Source of the DNA: an uncultured Oxalobacteraceae bacterium | GTDB taxonomy: Bacteria; Pseudomonadota; Gammaproteobacteria; Burkholderiales; Burkholderiaceae_D | Direction of reading: 5' to 3' | Length of the DNA: 64,000 bases | Assembly: GCA_903893945.1 (NCBI GenBank) | Contig: CAITOF010000011.1 | Location: forward strand, 1-64,000 | Shown: positions 57,131 through 64,000 of the stretch, in pieces | How the letters are laid out: each line of letters opens with the position of its first letter | Numbering within the stretch: position 1 is the stretch's first letter | The notes under the pieces: generated by a model | Told to the model about the DNA's origin: nothing | Databases searched by the model: none | What the model saw: only the letters and a program-made list of their open reading frames with translations | Made by a program: the position numbers and the translations under genes

Positions 57131-58770
57131 TGGATCGACGCTCATTTTTACTGTGGAGCGGGATGGCCGGGGCCGCGGGTCTGGCCAGTGCCGCCGGGTT
57201 CTGGCGATGGCAGGAAATTCCGGCGAGCGTGGCGTCTCCCGGAAGGCTGGAAGGCCATTATTTACGTGACCGGCAGAGCTTGCCCGCCCCATCGGAAACA
57301 TTGCATGCCGATATCGCCATTCTGGGCTCCGGGATTGCCGGCCTGACGGCTGCGTGGAAGCTGAACCGGGAAGGGCATGATGACTTCTTAATGGTGCAGG
57401 GCCCTGAGCTGTTTGGCAACGCGGCCGGTGGCATGATGGATGGCATGCCTTACCCGACGGGCGCGCATTATTTACCGGTTCCTTCAGCAGAATCGTTCCA
57501 TGTGCGTGAAATCCTGTCGGATCTGGGCATCATTCTGCGTAATCCGGAGAGCGAAAAGCCTTATTACGATGAACGGTTTTTGCTGCATGCGCCGGAGGAA
57601 CGTTTGCTGTACCAGGGGCGCTGGCAGGAAGGTGTGATTCCCGGCGAGGGTGTGCCACAGCAGGATTTGATTGAACACCGGCGGTTTTTCAGTGAAGTCG
57701 ATCGCTTGCGCCAATATCGTGATGCCAGCGGCAAACGTCTGTTCGCGATTCCAAGCGTGCTGTCTTCCAGTGATGCCGAATGGCAGGAGCTGGACCGGAT
57801 TACCTTTAAACAGTGGCTGGATAAAAATAATTATAAATCAGCGACATTGCACTGGTATTTGAATTATTGCTGCCGCGATGATTTTGGCGCACGGTTCGAT
57901 AAAGTCTCGGCCTGGGCAGGACTGCACTATTTTTGCAGTCGCATCGGTAAGGCAGAAAATGCAGAAAACGGGGCATGGCTGACCTGGTCCGGCGGCTTGC
58001 AGCCGCTGGCGGACGCGATGGATAAAAAGGCCGGTTCGCGCAGGAAACCGGGGACGGTTTTCCATGTCGGGACGACCTCACAGGGTATTGAGGCGCACTG
58101 CTTTGAGATAAAAAACGGTCAGCCCAGAACCTACCGGATTCTGGCGCGAAAGGCTATCTGTGCCATGCCGTTATTTGTGGCAGCACGTGTTGTCGAATCC
58201 ATTCAGGATCTGGGCTTTGATCCGCAGCAGCATATGCCGTCGTACGCGCCGTGGCTGGTTGCGAATTTTCTGATGAAAGAATTTCCCTTTGAGTTGCCGG
58301 ATGCGCCACTGTCCTGGGATAATGTCGTGTATCAGGAACCGGGTCTGGGTTACGTGGTATCGACCCATCAGGATATTCGGGTTGCCCCGCCGCCGGAAAC
58401 GGTATTCACGTCGTATGTGGCCTTGTCAAATCATGATCCCGTCGCTGCGCGGGCCTGGATGATGCAGGCGACACCCGCTGAACTGCTTGATGTGGTCAGC
58501 GCCGACCTGAAATCAGCCTATGGCTGGAAATTGGCTGCCTGTGCCAGGCGTGTGGAGATTACGCTGCGCGGCCATGCCATGGCCATACCCATGCCGCAGT
58601 TCCGCAGCAATCCCGGCCTGAAGGCCTTGCGTGAATTGAATGGCGCGCTGCTGTTTGCGCATTCGGATCTGTCCGGCTTTTCGGTGTTTGAAGAGGCCGC
58701 GTGGTGGGGCTACCGGGCCGCGACACTGGCGCTCGGAACTGACCCGGCCACGGCAGTCACGAAAGGCTGA
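57109..58770 (+). CDS. Tat-signal flavin amine-oxidase-like protein
   Basis: 553-aa NAD(P)/FAD-binding protein of the amine-oxidase kind. The N-terminus MDRRSFLLWSGMAGAAGLAS has the twin-Arg signal followed by a hydrophobic stretch, so it is probably exported folded to the periplasm. ADIAILGSGIAGLTAAWKLNREG (residues 60-82) binds FAD; a C-terminal FAHSDLSGFSVFEEAAWWGYRAA is the usual closing FAD contact. It overlaps the spermidine synthase by 22 bases, so expression is coupled. The natural substrate is likely an amine or polyamine made by its partner, but this is inference. Confidence 0.85.
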   Translation: MASGDPVMDRRSFLLWSGMAGAAGLASAAGFWRWQEIPASVASPGRLEGHYLRDRQSLPAPSETLHADIAILGSGIAGLTAAWKLNREGHDDFLMVQGPELFGNAAGGMMDGMPYPTGAHYLPVPSAESFHVREILSDLGIILRNPESEKPYYDERFLLHAPEERLLYQGRWQEGVIPGEGVPQQDLIEHRRFFSEVDRLRQYRDASGKRLFAIPSVLSSSDAEWQELDRITFKQWLDKNNYKSATLHWYLNYCCRDDFGARFDKVSAWAGLHYFCSRIGKAENAENGAWLTWSGGLQPLADAMDKKAGSRRKPGTVFHVGTTSQGIEAHCFEIKNGQPRTYRILARKAICAMPLFVAARVVESIQDLGFDPQQHMPSYAPWLVANFLMKEFPFELPDAPLSWDNVVYQEPGLGYVVSTHQDIRVAPPPETVFTSYVALSNHDPVAARAWMMQATPAELLDVVSADLKSAYGWKLAACARRVEITLRGHAMAIPMPQFRSNPGLKALRELNGALLFAHSDLSGFSVFEEAAWWGYRAATLALGTDPATAVTKG

Positions 58771-58899
58771 TAGCGTCATGGCGACAATCTGCGTGGCAGG
58801 CCTTTATTAAACGAAGAATAACTCTAACCTGATCGATCACATTGGCGTATCATTCCTGTTTTAAAAATTGACAACGAATTCCCCGATCTGGAGTAAATC

Positions 58900-59598
58900 A
58901 TGTACCCCGTGGTATTTAAAAAGGTCGTAAAAACCTACCATCTTGACGCTGTTGATGTGCCGGCATTGATTGATATTGACCTGGACATTCGTGCCAACTG
59001 TTTTACCGTGATATCCGGCCCTTCGGGCAGCGGAAAAACAACCCTGCTTAATCTGATTGGCTGTATCGACCGGGCGGACTCCGGAGAAGTGGTGGTGGCG
59101 GGGAAAAACGTCAACACCATGTCTGACGATGCATTATCGGATTTCCGTGCGCATCATCTGGGCTATATTTTTCAGAATTTCAATCTGCTGCCTGTCCTGT
59201 CCACTTTTGAAAATGTCGAGTACCCGCTGATTCTGACCAAAGTGCCAGCCGCCCGGCGCAGGAAAAAGGTGATGGAACTGCTGGATGCGGTCGGATTGGC
59301 GGACCGGGTGCAGAACCGACCGGGGCAATTGTCGGGCGGTCAGCGCCAGCGTGTTGCGATAGCGCGGGCACTGGCCACCGATCCCAAACTGGTGCTGGCT
59401 GACGAACCGACTGCAAATCTGGACAGCCAGACCGGTGCGGCCATCATTACCTTGATGCGGCAGATGCAACGCGAACTCCAGGTTTCTTTCGTTTTTTCGT
59501 CGCACGATCCACAAGTGCACGCCGAAGCAGACGATACCATTTTTATTCGTGACGGACGCATCGTTGCGGTCGAGCGCAAGCAGGCGGAGACCGCATAA
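58900..59598 (+). CDS. ABC transporter ATPase, LolD/MacB-like
   Basis: 232-aa ATPase of the LolD/FtsE/MacB class. Walker A is GPSGSGKTT (residues 40-48), the Q-loop is GYIFQNFNLLPVL, the signature LSGGQRQRVAIARAL (144-158) and Walker B LVLADE (164-169), with SSHDP as H-loop. Such ATPases drive mechanotransmission rather than transport through the membrane. TAA of this gene overlaps the ATG of the permease. CTGGAG precedes the start. Confidence 0.94.
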   Translation: MYPVVFKKVVKTYHLDAVDVPALIDIDLDIRANCFTVISGPSGSGKTTLLNLIGCIDRADSGEVVVAGKNVNTMSDDALSDFRAHHLGYIFQNFNLLPVLSTFENVEYPLILTKVPAARRRKKVMELLDAVGLADRVQNRPGQLSGGQRQRVAIARALATDPKLVLADEPTANLDSQTGAAIITLMRQMQRELQVSFVFSSHDPQVHAEADDTIFIRDGRIVAVERKQAETA

Positions 59599-60992
59599 TG
59601 AAGACTCTTTCCCTGGCATTAAGAAACCTGCTGCGAAACCGGCGCCGTTCATTGACAACCCTGCTGGCGATGATCGTTGGCCTGACCTCGATTCTGCTGT
59701 TTGGCGGCTATCGATCCAATATCATATACGGTATTGAATCCGGCTTCATTCAGGGTAGTGGTCATTTGCAGATTCAGCACAAGAATTATTATCTGGAAGG
59801 GGGCGACAATCCGACTGCGTATGGCATCACCGATTACACACAGATTATTGAGGTGGTTCGGCACGACCCGGTTTTAATGCCAATGTTGACGATGGTGACA
59901 CCCACTTTGCAGCTTGGCGGCCTGGCGGGCAATTTTGCAGCTGGCGTATCCCGTTCGGTCTTTGCCCTCGGAATGGTATCGGAAGAACGCAGTCAGATGG
60001 AAAAGTGGAATGACTACGGTCTGGTCAGTTACGTGAAACCGCTGGTGCTGGTCGGCACCAGCCAGGATTCGGTGGTGATTGGCGAAGGCGTCGCCAAAAA
60101 ACTGAAGCTGTGTAACGTGCTCAACATTAAAAACTGTGTCCAGACCGAAACGCCGGTGGTCAGCACCGGCGCCGAGGCGCCTTCGGACATTCTGGCGCTG
60201 TCAGGCCTCGAGCAGGGCGCGGCAGATCAGGCACCGCGGCAGGGTGCCCAGATAGAAATGCTGGCGTCAACCGCACACGGCGCCCCGAATGTGGCCAGTC
60301 TGACTGTGGTGGGCGCGAGAAATATGGGGATCAAGGCGCTCGATGACGTTTACCTGGCGATGCATTTGAGTCAGGCACAGAAATTGATTTATGGATCGTC
60401 GCAACCGCAAGTGACTGCCATACAGATCCAGTTGCACCATACCAGTCAGCTGCCCGCTGCGCAGGCAAGATTAAAGGCGCTCATTGCCCGGCATTTCCCG
60501 GATCAGCCGCTGGAAGTGCTCGATTTTGAAACACTTAACCCGATGTATGGACAAACGGCCCAGTTCATGAATTCGATGTTCGGCTTCATTGCAACCCTGA
60601 TCGCGGTCATTGTACTGTTCACCATTGGCAATACCATGAGTACCGCAGTCGTGGAACGTACCGTTGAAATCGGGACGTTGCGTGCCATGGGACTTCGTCG
60701 TTCCGGGTTGCGGTTCCTGTTTTTGTGCGAGGGTATCCTGCTGGGAATAATCGGCGCTGCGGCAGGTGTGGTGTGTGCGCTGATCATTGCGTATCTGATT
60801 AACCATAGTGGATTGACCTGGATTCCCCCGGGCTACTCGTATGCTTATCTGATACTGGTGCGCGTCTGGCAGGATCCGACCCTGTTGGCAGGCAGTGTCA
60901 CAGGCCTGATTGTCGTGACCGTCATTTCAGCGTGGTGGCCGGCAAACCGGGCTTCAAGGATGATGATAGTTGACGCGTTGCGTCATGTCTGA
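59598..60992 (+). CDS. ABC transporter permease, FtsX/MacB-like
   Basis: 464-aa permease: one N-terminal helix (residues about 18-38), a periplasmic domain of about 280 residues, and three C-terminal helices (about 335-360, 380-410, 430-450). LALRNLLRNRRRSLTTLLAMIVGL and the later VVERTVEIGTLRAMGLRRSGL are the MacB/FtsX signature. The periplasmic domain contains a Cys pair (CNVLNIKNC) and a low-complexity stretch that may be family-specific. Works with the ATPase overlapping it and probably with the LolA-like protein downstream. Confidence 0.92.
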   Translation: MKTLSLALRNLLRNRRRSLTTLLAMIVGLTSILLFGGYRSNIIYGIESGFIQGSGHLQIQHKNYYLEGGDNPTAYGITDYTQIIEVVRHDPVLMPMLTMVTPTLQLGGLAGNFAAGVSRSVFALGMVSEERSQMEKWNDYGLVSYVKPLVLVGTSQDSVVIGEGVAKKLKLCNVLNIKNCVQTETPVVSTGAEAPSDILALSGLEQGAADQAPRQGAQIEMLASTAHGAPNVASLTVVGARNMGIKALDDVYLAMHLSQAQKLIYGSSQPQVTAIQIQLHHTSQLPAAQARLKALIARHFPDQPLEVLDFETLNPMYGQTAQFMNSMFGFIATLIAVIVLFTIGNTMSTAVVERTVEIGTLRAMGLRRSGLRFLFLCEGILLGIIGAAAGVVCALIIAYLINHSGLTWIPPGYSYAYLILVRVWQDPTLLAGSVTGLIVVTVISAWWPANRASRMMIVDALRHV

Positions 60993-61058
60993 CGCCGGGT
61001 CGCGAACTGTCGGATGAATGTTCAGGCGTCGCTTACGTAGAGCAATCAAGGAAATAGC

Positions 61059-61862
61059 ATGCACTTAATTAAAAAAAGCTGGATAAAAGTCACGTCTCAC
61101 GCTGCTTTGGTTGCGGTCGTGTATGTTACCGCGGTGACCGCCACCCTGGCGGCGCCCACACCCCAGGAAATTCTGGCGGCGAGTGATTCGGTTCGAAACC
61201 CCGATTACCCGTTCGGATTGACTAACACCCTGGTCGAATACCGCAACGGCAAGCAGACGGACAGCAGTACATTGGCAATTTATTCAAAAGCGGATACCCA
61301 GAGCGGTCAGTTTCGCAGCCTGATTCGCTATATCGCACCAGCACGCGATGCCAATAAACTTATTCTGTTCAGTGGCCGCGACCTATGGTTCTATGATCCG
61401 TCCAGCAAAGCGAGTATTCGTATGTCGCCCCAGCAGCGCCTATTGGGACAGGCATCGAATGGTGACGTGCTTACAGTAAATCTGGCCAAAGATTATCAGG
61501 CGAGTACCGCTGTTGAAGAAGACGCCGTGGATGGTGACCGGCAAACCAAACATTGCTACAAGGTCGCGATGCAGGCCAGTACCCCGGATGCGACTTATCA
61601 CCACATTGAAATGTGGATTGAAGTGGCTGACTTTCATCCGGTAAAAGCACGTTTTTATTCAGACAGCGGGAAAATGCTGAAGAGTGCCTATTATCGCCGC
61701 TATCAGAAGCAACTCGGTGTTGACCGGCCCACTGAAACAGTGATTATCGATGGTCTTGATCCGAACTGGGTAACCGTGATGCGCTATTCAGACATGGTCA
61801 AGCGCGAGGTTCCGGAGCTATGGTTGCAACGTGATTATTTACCACGGTTCAAACCTGAATGA
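61059..61862 (+). CDS. LolA-like outer-membrane lipoprotein-sorting protein
   Basis: 267-aa periplasmic protein with a signal peptide (cleavage likely near AALAAP, residue about 31). The body matches the LolA-like 'outer membrane lipoprotein-sorting' family: DTQSGQFRSLIRYIAPARDANKLILF, GRDLWFYDPSSKASIRMSPQQRLLGQASNGDVL and EMWIEVADFHPVKARFYSDSGKMLKSAYYRRY. The fold could carry a lipid or lipoprotein between membranes. It has AAGGAAA before its start, 66 bases after the permease, and its stop overlaps the next ATG. Confidence 0.9.
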   Translation: MHLIKKSWIKVTSHAALVAVVYVTAVTATLAAPTPQEILAASDSVRNPDYPFGLTNTLVEYRNGKQTDSSTLAIYSKADTQSGQFRSLIRYIAPARDANKLILFSGRDLWFYDPSSKASIRMSPQQRLLGQASNGDVLTVNLAKDYQASTAVEEDAVDGDRQTKHCYKVAMQASTPDATYHHIEMWIEVADFHPVKARFYSDSGKMLKSAYYRRYQKQLGVDRPTETVIIDGLDPNWVTVMRYSDMVKREVPELWLQRDYLPRFKPE

Positions 61863-63172
61863 AATTTACATTGTATGGTCGGGCAGCACTTGGCATGCTG
61901 ACTGGCTTATTTTTATCGTGCAACGTTCTGGCTCAGCAGGATGCCGATCTTGATGCGTTAAAACTGGCTGATCAGATGACGCTACCCAGCGAATCGCCCA
62001 GTAACTGGCGTGTTTTTACCGAGGGCGCTCTGGGTGCGGCGCAACAGCGCGCAACGGGCAGTTTTCAACCTGAGCAGCGGTTGTCCTTTGACGTGCAGTA
62101 TGACAACTCCCTGTCGCACGACTGGCGATTCATGTTTGCCGACCGGATGGATGTGGATAACCCGGCTGAGCCGCCCTACAATCACACGATTAATACCATC
62201 AAGGAAACGTATCTCAGCTGGCAGGCTGACAGCGATCTGATGATTGATGTTGGCCGCATCAATGACCGTCATGGAGTGGCCAGCGGCTATAACCCCACCG
62301 ACTTTCTGAAAACCGATGCAGTGCGTTCTGAGGTGTCGGTTGATCCGGCGAGTTTAAAAGAAAACCGGCAGGGCAGTGTCATGGTGCGCGTACAGTCGCT
62401 CTCGGAAAGCAGTTCAACAACACTGCTGTATTCACCCCGAATCACGAATCAGTCGAATTCAGTGAACATGAATGATTCCAGTTTCAGTCCTGATTTCGGT
62501 GCGACCAATAATCAGAATCGCTGGATACTCAGTTACAGCAATAAAGTGACTCATGAATTTAATCCCCAGGTGCTGGTGTACCAGTCGGACCAGTTGCCGG
62601 TACAGCTGGGACTGAACATGACCAGTCTGCTTGGCGATTCGACCGTGATTTATGGCGAATGGTCTGGTGGGCACAGTCCGTCGTTATTGGTCCAGGCGCA
62701 GCGTCAACTGGGGCTGCCTTATGACGATGACACCACGTTTCATCAGCGCCTGGCAACCGGACTGACTTACACGACGACCAATAAAATAGCATTGACGGCA
62801 GAATTTGATTACAACGGCAATGGCCTGACTCAGCTACAAACAGCCACGATTGAACGCCATGTTCACGCGTTTACCGGGCTTTACGGCTTGTATAGCGCCT
62901 GGCTGTCGGGTGCGCAGGAGCCGTCTGACAAGGAAAGTGCCTTCTTTTATCTGTCCTGGCAGGACGCCCTGATCAATCATCTGGATCTGTCGGCCATGCA
63001 GCGCTGGAATATTAACGATGGCAGCCGGCTTGCCTGGATGGAGGCTCGTTACCACCTGACCCATTCAGAATTTGCCTTGCAATGGCAACGCTACAGCGGC
63101 AGTGAATTCAGTGAATTTGGTGCCACATCACAAACACAAAGCTGGACATTGCTGGGCCGGTTTTATTTTTAG
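61859..63172 (+). CDS. outer-membrane beta-barrel protein
   Basis: 437-aa protein with a signal peptide (MKFTLYGRAALGMLTGLFLSCNVLAQ) and alternating-hydrophobic strands throughout, ending LLGRFYF with a C-terminal Phe, the sign of BamA-dependent barrels. Strand-like segments such as RLSFDVQYDNSLSHDWRFMF and IKETYLSWQADSDLMIDVGRI support a barrel of 14-18 strands. The ATG overlaps the LolA-like stop (ATGA), so it forms the outer-membrane end of the ABC/LolA module. I do not recognise a named porin family. Confidence 0.82.
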   Translation: MKFTLYGRAALGMLTGLFLSCNVLAQQDADLDALKLADQMTLPSESPSNWRVFTEGALGAAQQRATGSFQPEQRLSFDVQYDNSLSHDWRFMFADRMDVDNPAEPPYNHTINTIKETYLSWQADSDLMIDVGRINDRHGVASGYNPTDFLKTDAVRSEVSVDPASLKENRQGSVMVRVQSLSESSSTTLLYSPRITNQSNSVNMNDSSFSPDFGATNNQNRWILSYSNKVTHEFNPQVLVYQSDQLPVQLGLNMTSLLGDSTVIYGEWSGGHSPSLLVQAQRQLGLPYDDDTTFHQRLATGLTYTTTNKIALTAEFDYNGNGLTQLQTATIERHVHAFTGLYGLYSAWLSGAQEPSDKESAFFYLSWQDALINHLDLSAMQRWNINDGSRLAWMEARYHLTHSEFALQWQRYSGSEFSEFGATSQTQSWTLLGRFYF

Positions 63173-63203
63173 GTCAAAAATCAGCCGCCGCGCAGCTCAC
63201 GCG

Positions 63204-63251
63204 GATTATTGTGCGGATTTTTGTGTCGATTATTGCGGCGATTATTGCACC
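63204..63251 (+). repeat. four imperfect 12-base repeats
   Basis: GATTATTGTGCG, GATTTTTGTGTC, GATTATTGCGGC and GATTATTGCACC follow each other without gap after the barrel gene. One frame would read Asp-Tyr-Cys-x units, but no gene is supported there. Confidence 0.7.
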
Positions 63252-63432
63252 AGATTCATCGCTGAAGACCGGCTTTCACCTGCAGATGTCCCGACTGGTG
63301 ACCCTGGTTTTCATGGTCCAGGCAAGCGTGGAAGTACCTGGGAAGCCAGCGATTTTACAAAAACCAGGGCGAACCTGGTCAATGGACACGTCGAAATGTG
63401 GTCGAAATTGAATTTGTGGATTACCATTAGAC

Positions 63433-64000
63433 ATGGAAAACAATGTAGCTGACCAACTCATGCCGATATCAACCCGACCCTCAGTGCACCCGGACATCAT
63501 CAAACTCAAAACCCTGCCCGAGCTGTTTGCCTGGCGGGTTGCACATACGCCACAGGGCGAAGCCTATCGGCAGTTTGATGAATCTGACGGCAAGTGGGTC
63601 AGCACCACGTGGCACGAAGCCAGCAAGCGTGTTGCCGGGTTTATCAGCGCACTGACCGAGTTACACCTTGAGCACGGTGCGCGTGTCGCCATACTTTTGC
63701 CCAACGGAGTCAACGCAGTGTGTCTGGATCAGGCAGTGCTGGCCATAGGCTGTGTGCCGGTCCCGATGCATGCACTGGATAATCCGGCCAGCATTGCCTA
63801 CATTCTGGCCGACAGCGATGCGTCACTGCTGGTTGCCGATACCGATTTCCAATGGCAGGCCATTGAGCAGGTCGGTCTGGCCTTGCCGGCATTAAAACAG
63901 GTCGTGGTGCAAAGCCGGACTCTGGCGCCGGCCGAACGCCATTCAAGTTTTCCACAGGTGCAGCTGAATGTCTGGCTGGCGTCCGCTTCCGGCAAACTGC
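63433..64000 (+). CDS. AMP-binding acyl-CoA synthetase, 5' part
   Basis: Start of an ANL-superfamily enzyme cut by the window end; 189 codons are visible. LPELFAWRVAHTPQGEAYRQFDESDGKWVSTTWHEASKRVAGFI and GARVAILLPNGVNAVCLDQAVLAIGCVPVPMHALDNPASIAYILADSDASLLVAD are typical of long-chain fatty-acid CoA ligases. The ATP-binding motifs lie beyond the window. ATG 63433 is taken as start; ATG 63460 is an alternative, and neither has a good ribosome site. Confidence 0.8.
   Translation, partial: MENNVADQLMPISTRPSVHPDIIKLKTLPELFAWRVAHTPQGEAYRQFDESDGKWVSTTWHEASKRVAGFISALTELHLEHGARVAILLPNGVNAVCLDQAVLAIGCVPVPMHALDNPASIAYILADSDASLLVADTDFQWQAIEQVGLALPALKQVVVQSRTLAPAERHSSFPQVQLNVWLASASGKL

Noticed and set aside
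63072-63452. Frame with Asp-Tyr-Cys repeats overlapping the barrel gene
   Set aside because: It begins inside the barrel gene in another frame, has no start signal, and its repeats look like DNA slippage.

Overview
The window looks like a chromosomal segment of a betaproteobacterium, most likely Burkholderiales and perhaps close to Oxalobacteraceae. This rests on gene order remembered from the group, not on a search: etfB-etfA-acyl-CoA dehydrogenase; rpsP-rimM-trmD-rplS-NUDIX; folK-pcnB-HAD-hda-PerM facing purM; recA-recX-sucC-sucD followed by pilins and a PglL-type ligase; and beta-type families such as DUF3579 and a CobD/CbiB-like membrane protein. I see no rRNA, tRNA, CRISPR array, insertion sequence, integrase or phage gene. 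Base composition looks even and moderate.

Layout. 0.1-3.6 kb: electron transfer flavoprotein and a long acyl-CoA dehydrogenase. 4.4-7.6 kb: ribosomal protein and tRNA/rRNA maturation genes. 7.9-15 kb: unknown lipoprotein, CobD-like protein, DUF3579, release factor 3, LssY_C protein, orphan solute-binding protein. 15-17.7 kb: a puuA/puuB-like polyamine catabolic pair. 17.8-24.3 kb: BepA-like protease, moaC, msrA, recQ, carbonic anhydrase, panB. 24.4-32 kb: complete minor-pilin operon fimT-pilV-pilW-pilX-pilY1-pilE. 32-37.7 kb: folK-pcnB-HAD-hda-PerM and purM. 38-42.6 kb: recA (with a clear LexA box), recX, sucCD. 42.8-48.2 kb: PP2C phosphatase, FHA protein, two tandem major-pilin-like genes each behind a sigma-54 promoter, a TfpZ-type accessory protein and a PglL-type O-glycosylation ligase.

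The most unusual part is 48.2-58.8 kb. A minus-strand run encodes DUF350, an SPFH/SHOCT protein, a double zinc-ribbon DUF4178 protein, a small Gly-rich protein, S-adenosylmethionine decarboxylase (SpeD), a 71-aa membrane peptide and an 1155-aa PAP2-like/MFS-like/spermidine-synthase-like fusion. Divergent from it lie a membrane-anchored spermidine synthase and an overlapping flavin amine-oxidase-like protein with a Tat-type signal. Together they look like a membrane-associated polyamine synthesis and modification system of unknown purpose. The related domain set recurs in other bacteria, but I know of no assigned function. The last gene pair boundary of that run has an odd feature: the 71-aa peptide and the large fusion are in the same frame, separated by one TAG.

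58.9-63.2 kb holds a four-gene envelope module (LolD-like ATPase, FtsX-like permease, LolA-like periplasmic protein, outer-membrane barrel). The window ends inside an acyl-CoA synthetase gene.
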